From a candidate division FCPU426 bacterium (GTDB taxonomy: Bacteria; Oederibacteriota; Muellerivitia; Muellerivitales; Muellerivitaceae), in contig DAIDGV010000007.1 in assembly GCA_027452205.1 (NCBI GenBank), positions 1 to 64,000 of the forward strand: a stretch of DNA of 64,000 nt, written 5' to 3'. Below the pieces are notes generated by a model, which saw nothing but the letters and a program-made list of their open reading frames with translations, was not told where the DNA came from and searched no databases. The position numbers were made by a program, and so were the translations under genes. Shown here in pieces: positions 46,197 through 53,228 of the stretch. Numbering within the stretch: position 1 is the stretch's first letter; every line of letters starts with the position of its first letter.

Positions 46197-47840
46197 TTAT
46201 TTACCCTGTTGGGCCAAATAGTTCGCCACATCTTTGATCTGGTCCGGCGTTAAAGCTTCCGCCAAGCTTTGCATAGCCGCATCGGGATTCATCTTCTGCG
46301 GATCCGTCACATAACTGGCGATATAAGCGGCATCCCGCACGGAACCGATGTGCGACAGGTCGGGGCCTATTTCCTCGCCGACCCCGTGGAATTTGTGACA
46401 AACCGTACAGTTCTCCTCGAAAATGCGGGGAGCCTTGGCGGTAAAACTTCCGCCACCCAAGCTGCTCATGTAAGCCACCAAACATTCGACCTCGCTGTCC
46501 AAAAGGTTGAAGTTGGGCATTTTGGTGCCCGGGCTGATTTTTTCGGGGTTCTTAAAGTGGTTGGCCAGCCAATTGTGGTCCCGGCGCATGCCCACGCCGT
46601 CCAAGGCGGGGCCTACCGTTCCGCCGTGTCCGTTCAAGCTATGACAATATTCGCAGTGTAGATCGGTAAAGAGCCGTTTGCCTTCCATGATCAACGGGTC
46701 TTTTTCCACTACCGGATTGGTCAGGGGCGACCTTCCGCCTTGGACGGTCAGGACGATCACGCCTAACAGGCCGGCCCATCCGGCCAATACCAGCCACTTG
46801 CGGTCCATCGGATGCCGTTTGGGTCCCTTGTCGAAAAAAGGAAGGCCCAAGAGTATCCCGACCACGATCAAGGGAAGGAGCACGATGGCGAAAGCTTCCA
46901 AGGAACCCGGGAAGTATTTCAACAACTGGAAAACGGACAAGAAATACCATTCGGGCCGGGGATTATAAGTGGTGTCCGTGGGGTTGGCTAGGTCTTCCAA
47001 ATCCGCGCCCTTCCAGATGGCCACCGCGGCGACGATGATGAACACGATGGTGATGGCGACAGTGTCCTTGAAAATGATGTAAGGCCAGAAAGATTTACCC
47101 TGATGTTTCAGTTCCAGATAACGGGCCTTCACTTTTTCTTTCCAATTCGGATCTTTGTCCGTCAAGGGGACGTCCCCAGAGCGGGAAGTCCGTTCGGGAG
47201 GCGCTGAGATGCCGTGCCAGACCACCAGGAACAAATGGAATGCCATGAAAAGAAGGGTCAAGGCAGGTAACACCAATACGTGGATGGCATAGAACCTGGT
47301 GAGGGTAATGGCGCCCAGGTCCTCGCCACCTTTGAGGATGCTACCCAGGTATTGGCCGACCATCGGGACTTGTTCGACCATTTTGGAACCGACCGTAGTG
47401 GCCCAATAGGCCTTTTGGTCCCAAGGAAGCAGGTAGCCGGTGAAACCGAATCCGATGACCAAAAAGAACAAAAAGACGCCGGATAACCAGGTGACTTCCC
47501 GGGGGAATTTATAAGATCCCATAAAAAAGACCCGGAGCATATGAAGGAACACCGAGACCACCATACCTGTGGCACCCCATTTGTGTAGGCCCCGTAAAAA
47601 GGCACCCATTGGAACGTTGTTGGAGATGAATTTTACCGAGTCATAGGCATGATCCGGTGAAGGGGAATAGTGCATGGCCAGCAAAATGCCTGTAGTGACC
47701 TGCAGGATGAAGAAGAAAAGGGTGATGCTACCCAGGGTGTAACGCCAGTCCACGCCCTTCGGGATGAGGCGGTCAAAGATGACTTCCTTGATCTTGCGCC
47801 AGCCTACCCGTTCATCCAACCAATCGAGGATCGTTTTCAT
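46197..47840 (-). CDS. cytochrome b fused to two cytochrome c domains
   Basis: This 547-residue protein is the core of a quinol:cytochrome c oxidoreductase (bc/b6f type). Residues 30-210 form the four-helix heme b part with His86/His100 and His187/His202; 14 residues separate the second pair, as in cytochrome b6. Helices near 260-365 correspond to subunit IV with the quinol-site RPEWYF (295-300). Then come two cytochrome c domains with CEYCH (396-400) and CTVCH (478-482), each with a likely Met ligand downstream (KMPNF; KMNPD). The fused diheme tail replaces cytochrome c1 or f. ATGA overlap with the Rieske gene. Confidence 0.95.
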   Translation of the reverse strand: MKTILDWLDERVGWRKIKEVIFDRLIPKGVDWRYTLGSITLFFFILQVTTGILLAMHYSPSPDHAYDSVKFISNNVPMGAFLRGLHKWGATGMVVSVFLHMLRVFFMGSYKFPREVTWLSGVFLFFLVIGFGFTGYLLPWDQKAYWATTVGSKMVEQVPMVGQYLGSILKGGEDLGAITLTRFYAIHVLVLPALTLLFMAFHLFLVVWHGISAPPERTSRSGDVPLTDKDPNWKEKVKARYLELKHQGKSFWPYIIFKDTVAITIVFIIVAAVAIWKGADLEDLANPTDTTYNPRPEWYFLSVFQLLKYFPGSLEAFAIVLLPLIVVGILLGLPFFDKGPKRHPMDRKWLVLAGWAGLLGVIVLTVQGGRSPLTNPVVEKDPLIMEGKRLFTDLHCEYCHSLNGHGGTVGPALDGVGMRRDHNWLANHFKNPEKISPGTKMPNFNLLDSEVECLVAYMSSLGGGSFTAKAPRIFEENCTVCHKFHGVGEEIGPDLSHIGSVRDAAYIASYVTDPQKMNPDAAMQSLAEALTPDQIKDVANYLAQQGK

Positions 47841-48343
47841 GCTTTGGCTCCTTCGGGGAGGATATAAAGCGTGCTGTTTTCGATCTTGGTCGGATACCGC
47901 ATAAGAGGCTTAGGAGGCGGCCCGGAAACGACGTTGCCGTCCTTAGAGAAAACACCTCCGTGACAAGGGCAAATGAAGGCCTTTTTATTGGCGTCCCAGC
48001 GGTAAGGGCATCCTAAATGGGTGCAATGGGGGTCGTAGGCAACCCATTCTCCCTTTTGCAGGACGACCCAGACAGAACTGGGGCTTTGGATGACGTTCCA
48101 ACCGTCCATTTTTCTTTGAACGAAATCGATCTTGATGGGATCACCTTCTTTCAAGCCGCTAATGGGGCCTACAGCCACCCAGTTCTCTTTTCTGCCCCGC
48201 CAAGCGGGGGACAGGAAATACAAGGCTCCACTGCCGCCAAGGACCAATGTGATGAAACTCACCATCGCGGCGATCAGACCTATCAGAAATGTTCGGCGTT
48301 GTGGATCTTCTGGCGCTCCTGAGTTGTGCTTGGTGTCTTTCAT
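47837..48343 (-). CDS. Rieske iron-sulfur protein
   Basis: This 168-residue Rieske subunit has an N-terminal Arg-Arg (PQRRTF) and one TM helix (LIGLIAAMVSFITLVLGGSGALYFL), a Tat-type anchor. The 2Fe-2S cluster boxes are CTHLGC (107-112) and CPCHGG (125-130), with two Cys and two His ligands. It takes an electron from quinol and hands it to the fused c domains. It is the first gene of the operon, with a TATGA-N6-TCATA palindrome 69-84 bp before its ATG. Confidence 0.96.
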   Translation of the reverse strand: MKDTKHNSGAPEDPQRRTFLIGLIAAMVSFITLVLGGSGALYFLSPAWRGRKENWVAVGPISGLKEGDPIKIDFVQRKMDGWNVIQSPSSVWVVLQKGEWVAYDPHCTHLGCPYRWDANKKAFICPCHGGVFSKDGNVVSGPPPKPLMRYPTKIENSTLYILPEGAKA

Positions 48344-48411
48344 GGTTCTTTGTTTTTTCCTTTTAGTGATCTTAAATCGGAATGATTTTAGGTAAGCGGT
48401 CTTTTTTTATT

Positions 48412-48427
48412 TATGAGTCGGATCATA
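48412..48427. promoter_or_regulatory. TATGA-N6-TCATA site 1 (Rieske/cyt b operon)
   Basis: TATGA GTCGGA TCATA, perfect 5-bp arms, centre 76 bp upstream of the Rieske start (minus strand). One of four such sites before the redox genes. Confidence 0.72.
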
Positions 48428-48443
48428 GAATTTAGCGGTCCTG

Positions 48444-48482
48444 AAAATAAAAAGGGCCAGCCTCCCTGAAGACCGGCCCTTC
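48444..48482 (-). terminator. terminator of cytochrome-porin operon
   Basis: On the minus strand, AAGGGCC...GGCCCTTTTTATTTTC follows the cytochrome c gene, separating it from the Rieske promoter. Confidence 0.75.
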
Positions 48483-48505
48483 ACAACTAAGGGGGTGATG
48501 AAAAA

Positions 48506-48874
48506 CTATTCTTCTTTTTTCTTCTGTATCCCTTTGAGATAAGTGGCCACAGCCTGGATCTGATCGTCGGTCATTTTGCCTTTGTAACCCGGCATCTTTT
48601 TCTTACCGTTGGTTATTTGGGTAACTACCGCGTCAGAGGTCATGGAGACCGCTTCGGCTTTGGTCAGATCCAAGGCGGTTGGTTCCACTTTCAATAACTT
48701 GGCCATCTTCGGGTTGCCTTTCGCGTCTTTGCCGTGGCATTGAGCGCATTTGGCGTCGAAGAGTTTTTTGCCTGAAACCGGTTCATCCCCGCCGATGGCG
48801 TAGGTTGAAACGAACAGGAAAAGAGCGGCGAGGATCACCCCGTAGCCTATCCCGAAACGTAATGTTTGTTTCAT
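48506..48874 (-). CDS. periplasmic monoheme cytochrome c
   Basis: This 122-residue class I cytochrome c has a signal peptide (about residues 1-28), one heme site CAQCH (43-47) and the typical C-terminal helix MTDDQIQAVATYLKGI with a probable axial Met in KKKMPGY (about 94). A Lys-rich surface (KGIQKKKEE) would suit docking to an acidic partner. It follows the Cyc2-like gene after 18 bases, so the two are one operon. It is the obvious soluble carrier between the outer-membrane cytochrome-porin and the fused c domains of the bc-type complex; this is inference from placement. Confidence 0.93.
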   Translation of the reverse strand: MKQTLRFGIGYGVILAALFLFVSTYAIGGDEPVSGKKLFDAKCAQCHGKDAKGNPKMAKLLKVEPTALDLTKAEAVSMTSDAVVTQITNGKKKMPGYKGKMTDDQIQAVATYLKGIQKKKEE

Positions 48875-48892
48875 GATGCGTTCTCCTTTCCG

Positions 48893-50161
48893 TTAAAAGA
48901 ACAGGTTCAGCGACGAAGACAAGGCGTGGGCGTAAGTGTAACCCGCCGCGGAATTCGTCATGATCAACGCGTATTGTGGATTCAGATAGATGTTTTGCAC
49001 GAATGGCGTTAAAGCGCCGAACGTGATCTTTTCCGTGTCGACATTTGAGGCGCTGATGTTAGTGGAGGTCGAATCCCAACGGATCGCCACTGGTGTCAGG
49101 TCATCGAGAGCATAATCCAATTCCCCAAAGAACCCGCCGCTGGCGGGGTTGTTAACACCCGCGACCCCGAAAATGCCGGCGTTGGTTTGACCAATCTCCG
49201 CCCCGGCCTTGATATCTAAGTTTTTCAAAGGTAAAGGGGCGTTCGCGAACAGAGCGCCATAATAATATTCTTGGCCCGTCGAATCGCCGGTGCCGGCGCC
49301 GTTCGCGACCGAAGGAATGGGTGAACCTGGGGCGGCAACGGAACCGTTAAAGCCGTTGTAGTAAGTGGCGTTGATGGCCGCTCCATCATCGCCAATGAAT
49401 TGATTGACGAAGATCTGGATGTCCTTTGCGTTATTGCTGTCGGAGGTAGGGGCGGTTTGCGCGGTTGTGGCACCCAGAGAGGAAGTGTCCAACCCTGAGT
49501 AGACGGGGGCTTGGATACCATCATAGAAAGCCAAGGTGACCCGAGTATCGTCGTGGGTATAGCCCAATTCCAACCCTGTGCCGGTCGGACGGACAGTACC
49601 GGCGATCGTGGCATTGCCCACGGGACCGCGGTCCGAACCGGCATAGCCGTCGGCCCCGAATTTACCGATTCGGACGGTGAAAAAGTCGTTCTCGCTCCCG
49701 GTCACATAGCCCAATTTGGCGTCGGAAAGGCTGGGAGATGAACCGGGGAACACACCCGTTCCGTTTCCTAAACCTAATTCCGAGTAGGCGAAGAAATTCT
49801 TGCTGAGACCGCCGCCCAAAAAGATGCTTGAGCCACCCAAGGTGAAACTTCCGTTATCCGGTGTAGCGGATCCATTGGCGTTGGTTTGCGTGGAGGCTTT
49901 TACCCCGGCGGAAAAACGCGCCGCGATGTAATTGGTCCAATCGACCTTTCCGCCGTTCATTTCTTTTCCAATGTCGGAAGGGATACGGTAACCGGCGGCA
50001 CGGAAGTTGTAACCGAACTTATTCAACTGGCCATAACCAGGGTAATGGCACATCGTACAATTGTAATTGTACATTCTCGCGAACGACGGGATCGCCCACG
50101 CCGATGGTGATCCGATCAGGCACGCGACCGCCGTCAGTAGAATTAAAGACAGTTTTTTCAT
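48893..50161 (-). CDS. Cyc2-like cytochrome-porin
   Basis: This 422-residue exported protein fuses an N-terminal heme site to an outer-membrane barrel. The signal peptide ends SAWA at residue 23. Then PSFARMYNYNCTMCHYPG gives one CxxCH (Cys35-His39) in a short N-terminal plug, with GYGQLNKFGYNFRAAGYR directly after it. From about residue 75 the rest is beta strands, ending in SSLNLFF, the barrel-closing signal. This plan and the P-x-FAR...C-x-x-CH...LN-x-FG-x-x-F-x-x-x-GY pattern are those of Cyc2, the Fe(II)-oxidising outer-membrane cytochrome, and related porin-cytochromes. The co-encoded cytochrome c and nearby bc complex support an extracellular electron-transfer role. Substrate not proven. 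Confidence 0.8.
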   Translation of the reverse strand: MKKLSLILLTAVACLIGSPSAWAIPSFARMYNYNCTMCHYPGYGQLNKFGYNFRAAGYRIPSDIGKEMNGGKVDWTNYIAARFSAGVKASTQTNANGSATPDNGSFTLGGSSIFLGGGLSKNFFAYSELGLGNGTGVFPGSSPSLSDAKLGYVTGSENDFFTVRIGKFGADGYAGSDRGPVGNATIAGTVRPTGTGLELGYTHDDTRVTLAFYDGIQAPVYSGLDTSSLGATTAQTAPTSDSNNAKDIQIFVNQFIGDDGAAINATYYNGFNGSVAAPGSPIPSVANGAGTGDSTGQEYYYGALFANAPLPLKNLDIKAGAEIGQTNAGIFGVAGVNNPASGGFFGELDYALDDLTPVAIRWDSTSTNISASNVDTEKITFGALTPFVQNIYLNPQYALIMTNSAAGYTYAHALSSSLNLFF

Positions 50162-50240
50162 TTTTCCAGCTCCTTAAAAATAGAATTTACTCAGCGGCAA
50201 TAACTTGGCGCTTAAGGTAATCAAATGTCCCCAAAAGACT

Positions 50241-50256
50241 TATGTGAGATGTCATA
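50241..50256. promoter_or_regulatory. TATGA-N6-TCATA site 2 (Cyc2-like operon)
   Basis: TATGT GAGATG TCATA, one mismatch in the left arm, centre 87 bp upstream of the Cyc2-like start (minus strand). Confidence 0.6.
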
Positions 50257-50312
50257 GACCGAAGAAATAATAGGACCTGTTTTTTGTGTTGGGTGCGGCC
50301 AGTGATCCTGAA

Positions 50313-50328
50313 TATGATTCCTGTCATA
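50313..50328. promoter_or_regulatory. TATGA-N6-TCATA site 3 (ferritin-like gene)
   Basis: TATGA TTCCTG TCATA, perfect 5-bp arms, centre 79 bp upstream of the ferritin-like start (plus strand). Confidence 0.72.
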
Positions 50329-50398
50329 AAAGTTCGGCCGCTCTTGGGATATGTTGCGCGCGGGGAAGTAACCCTTTATCTCGACCCAAGGAGCCAAT

Positions 50399-51235
50399 AT
50401 GCCGGTGCAAGTCATTGAGAAAGCCGTGCCAGTCATTCATGAGGATGTAGATGTTGATGTGGAACTTCGCAAACCCAGCGCCAAAACCTGGGAAGGCCTC
50501 TCTCAAATGGCCTTTGCCGCCAATTGGGACCCGGAAAAGGCCATCAATTGGAACCAGTCGATCGAACTGGGAGCTGTTCGGGATGGATGGGTCAATATCC
50601 TTCATTATTTTTATGAGGGCGAGTGGCAGGGCTTGGAGATCATCGAGCGATTGATGAACAAAGCCGCCCACATCTATAACATTCCCGAGATGGTCACTTA
50701 TTACTCGACCCAATGTTTCGACGAAGCCAAACATCTTTATGTTTTTCGCCGGTATTTGGAAAAACTCCAATCCCCGCCCTCGAAGCAAAGGGCATTCGAT
50801 CCGCTGGTTTGGCTGGCCACCTCGGGTCCGATGCCGGTGGAACGCTGGATATTCGGCACCTTCTTTACTGAGACTATGGCGGGGGCCATTTTTCAACGCA
50901 CTTTAGAATTACCGGCCATCGATCCTTTGGGTAAGGAAATGATCAAGTGGCAACTGAAGGATGAATCCCGCCATATCGCGGGGACCAAGCTGGGTGTTCA
51001 GACCATGATGGACCACGCGGGTCCGGTCAAGACCTGGTTCCTCAAGATGTGGTTCCGTTTGTTCTGCCAGTTGGCGGTGAAAGAAGTCCGCAACCTGAAA
51101 CCTTATGGGGACCAGGTTGGCATGGACCCCGAATATATCCTGCGTAAGTGCTTTAACAAGATGGCGGAAATGCCGGAATTCAAACAAAAATTCTTGGATT
51201 TTCCCTTAGCGGAATCTTTCCTCAAGACCGCCTAA
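50399..51235 (+). CDS. diiron ferritin-like protein
   Basis: This 278-residue soluble helical protein has the two-fold carboxylate-bridged diiron motif of the ferritin/R2 superfamily. Glu80 then DEAKH (Glu109, His112), and Glu158 (FFTETMAG) then DESRH (Glu189, His192), give the expected E...ExxH twice, about 30 residues apart. Length and order fit R2-like oxidases and AurF-type oxygenases better than iron-storing ferritin. Substrate is unknown. It is divergent from the Cyc2-like gene and carries its own TATGA-N6-TCATA site, which ties it to the redox regulon. A role in oxygen or NO handling or in cofactor maturation with the radical SAM protein is speculative. Confidence 0.82.
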   Translation: MPVQVIEKAVPVIHEDVDVDVELRKPSAKTWEGLSQMAFAANWDPEKAINWNQSIELGAVRDGWVNILHYFYEGEWQGLEIIERLMNKAAHIYNIPEMVTYYSTQCFDEAKHLYVFRRYLEKLQSPPSKQRAFDPLVWLATSGPMPVERWIFGTFFTETMAGAIFQRTLELPAIDPLGKEMIKWQLKDESRHIAGTKLGVQTMMDHAGPVKTWFLKMWFRLFCQLAVKEVRNLKPYGDQVGMDPEYILRKCFNKMAEMPEFKQKFLDFPLAESFLKTA

Positions 51236-51254
51236 GGGATCGTTGTTTTGACCT

Positions 51255-51281
51255 GAAAGGGCGCCTTCTTGCGCCCTTTTT
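51255..51281 (+). terminator. rho-independent terminator
   Basis: AAAGGGCGC(C)/GCGCCCTTT hairpin with TTCTT loop and T-run, 19 bases after the ferritin-like gene. Confidence 0.88.
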
Positions 51282-51283
51282 AG

Positions 51284-51454
51284 GGAATCATATCTTTAAA
51301 TCTCTCAAGACAAAGCAACCGCCGATCAAGACGGATGGACGCTGATAAAAAATTGTTTTTTCTGTTCTTCCACATCGGCGTTTATCTGACGTGATCGGCG
51401 GTTAAAAATATTTTCTTTAAGACTTTTTGTTATAGGGAATTAAGTATGTAAATC
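51284..51454 (+). repeat. MITE-like palindromic element
   Basis: The left end GGAATCATATCTTTAAATC and the right end GGGAATTAAGTATGTAAATC (51435-51454) are partly inverted copies. Inside are CAACCGCCGATCAAGACGGATGG and the right arm CATCGGCGTTTATCTGACG, GATCGGCGGTTAAA. It sits between the convergent ferritin-like and radical SAM genes. Confidence 0.8.
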
Positions 51455-51460
51455 CATCTT

Positions 51461-52591
51461 TTATGCCTGGGCTTTCGTAAGGTTTTTCTTTTCCCGAAGC
51501 GCCACGGGTTGATAAGCGCAGAAGGGGTCCGCGCCCATGATGCTGCCGCTCATGGCAAATCCCCGGGCCCTGGAACCGCCACAAATCTGGCGGTATTCAC
51601 ATTGACCGCATTTTCCCTGAAGCTTGTCCGGCTCCCGTAACATCTTGAAAAGGGGACTTTCTTGATAGACACGGGCCAGGGAATCGGTCTTAACGTTGCC
51701 GCCGGGGATTGGCAGGAAGCCGCTGGGGCAAACATCCCCAGTGTGGGAAATGAAAACAAAGCCACGGCCATCGCTGACACCCCGGGCGGCCCTTAACAGA
51801 CTGGTGGAAGGGTTCATGACCTCGCCCCTTTCCAACTCGCCGGCGGTCACTTCGTTACGTTGAAGGATGATCCGGCGGAAGTGGTGAGCCTCGGTTGTCT
51901 TCACGTCGTACCAGCCTTGGCTGAGAATGTCATAAAGCTGGTTCAGGACCGCTTCGGTCTCTTTAGCGTTCAAAGCTTGGTCTTTTGTGGCCCGGCCGGT
52001 CGGCACGAGGAAAAAGACCGACCAGAGGTCAATGGAAAACTTACGGATCAACTGGGCGATCTCCCAAACCTGGAACTTGTTGTGACGGCCGATGGTGGTG
52101 TTGATCTGCAGCTTGATGTCGAGCTCCCGGATGGTTTGCGCGACCTCCATGAAACGGTCAAAAGTGCCGGGAACACCCCGGAAATTATCAAAGCTCGGGG
52201 CGTCGGACCCGTCCAAGGACAAGGAAATACGGTGCACTCCGGCTTTCTTAAGCTCGATGAGCCGTTCTTTGGTCAATAAAGGGGTGATCGAGGGGGCCAA
52301 AGCGAAATTCATCCCTCTCTTCGAGCATTCCCGCACCAACAGCGGCAGGTCATCGCGCTTTAAGGGGTCGCCGCCGGTCATTACGAACAAAGGAACGGAC
52401 CAATCGGCGACTTGGTTGATCAAGTTCAAGGCTTGTTGGGTGTTCAATTCGCCAGGATAGCGTTTTGACTCCGCCGAGGCCCGGCAATGCACGCAGGCAA
52501 GGTCACAAGCCCGGGTCACTTCCCAGATGGCGATATAAGGCCGTTCGGCATAGCGAAATTGGGGCAGGTTGGGCGCAGCGGATGGACACAT
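51461..52591 (-). CDS. radical SAM/SPASM protein, AhbD/NirJ-like
   Basis: This 376-residue radical SAM enzyme has the CDLACVHC cluster motif (Cys29, Cys33, Cys36) and TGGDPL, with a C-terminal SPASM-type Cys set including CPSGFLP and CGQCEYRQICGGSRARGFAMSG...DPFC, which binds a second Fe-S cluster. CxxxCxxCRASA and GGSRARA-type signatures resemble the heme-modifying AhbD and NirJ proteins (heme b or d1 branch), and also a sporadic NirJ-related subfamily. GGAGG precedes the ATG, and TATGA-N6-TCATA lies 59-74 bp upstream. Its company with c- and b-type cytochrome genes suggests tetrapyrrole or peptide modification for this system. Exact reaction unknown. Confidence 0.86.
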   Translation of the reverse strand: MCPSAAPNLPQFRYAERPYIAIWEVTRACDLACVHCRASAESKRYPGELNTQQALNLINQVADWSVPLFVMTGGDPLKRDDLPLLVRECSKRGMNFALAPSITPLLTKERLIELKKAGVHRISLSLDGSDAPSFDNFRGVPGTFDRFMEVAQTIRELDIKLQINTTIGRHNKFQVWEIAQLIRKFSIDLWSVFFLVPTGRATKDQALNAKETEAVLNQLYDILSQGWYDVKTTEAHHFRRIILQRNEVTAGELERGEVMNPSTSLLRAARGVSDGRGFVFISHTGDVCPSGFLPIPGGNVKTDSLARVYQESPLFKMLREPDKLQGKCGQCEYRQICGGSRARGFAMSGSIMGADPFCAYQPVALREKKNLTKAQA

Positions 52592-52649
52592 GGTTTCCTC
52601 CGGGGTTTGAAGCGGTAATTGGAAGATAACCGAGGGGTCTTGAAAGTTT

Positions 52650-52665
52650 TATGACGAATGTCATA
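52650..52665. promoter_or_regulatory. TATGA-N6-TCATA site 4 (radical SAM gene)
   Basis: TATGAC GAAT GTCATA, a perfect palindrome with 6-bp arms, centre 66 bp upstream of the radical SAM start (minus strand). Confidence 0.75.
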
Positions 52666-52688
52666 CGGCGAACGTCTAACAAAAAAGT

Positions 52689-53051
52689 TCAGTTGATCGT
52701 AGCTGAAAATTGGCCGTTGCTGCTTGTGCAAGGATTATAAACGGACATGTAATGGCTATTGTTGTTGACGGTTACGGTGCCAGAGGCGCTTCGGTTGATC
52801 TGTTGGGCCCAGATTGAGACGGAATGGACGCCGTTGGTGACTTGGGCATAATTAGTGTAAGTTCCCGAATCGAACGTGGACACGGGCCGGCCGCCATCCA
52901 AATAGGAAACGACCGTGCAACCGCTGTTGTCCCCATTGACGTCCACGTAGATGGTGTTGTTAAGCGCGGTTGTATTATTGTTACAGGAAAGAGCGGTCAG
53001 GGTCAGGATGCTCCAGGCCAGCAACGCGATGATGGACAACTTTTTCTTCAT
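52689..53051 (-). CDS. small lipoprotein, 120 aa
   Basis: This 120-residue lipoprotein has its lipobox at about residue 23 (LTALSC). The mature part is Asn/Thr/Ser-rich and beta-like: TIYVDVNGDNSGCTVVSYLDGGRPVSTFDSGTYTNYAQVTNGVHSVSIWAQ. Two further Cys residues (SGCTV and YNPCTS) could form a disulfide. The look is that of an immunoglobulin-like or DUF4397-type beta domain, but no family is certain. It lies beyond the radical SAM promoter and is probably transcribed on its own. Confidence 0.72.
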   Translation of the reverse strand: MKKKLSIIALLAWSILTLTALSCNNNTTALNNTIYVDVNGDNSGCTVVSYLDGGRPVSTFDSGTYTNYAQVTNGVHSVSIWAQQINRSASGTVTVNNNSHYMSVYNPCTSSNGQFSATIN

Positions 53052-53228
53052 GAATTTCCTCGGCTTTAAAGTTTACCCCTTAAATTATATCGAATTAGAC
53101 GCATTTCAAGGGCGTAATGGGTTGCTGAACTTTCGGTCAGAAAAGAAAAACGGATTTTTAACGGGTTTTGAGCCGATCTTTCGGGGAAAATAGGTCGTTC
53201 TTCAACCCTTTTCGATAAAGAGCCCCGT

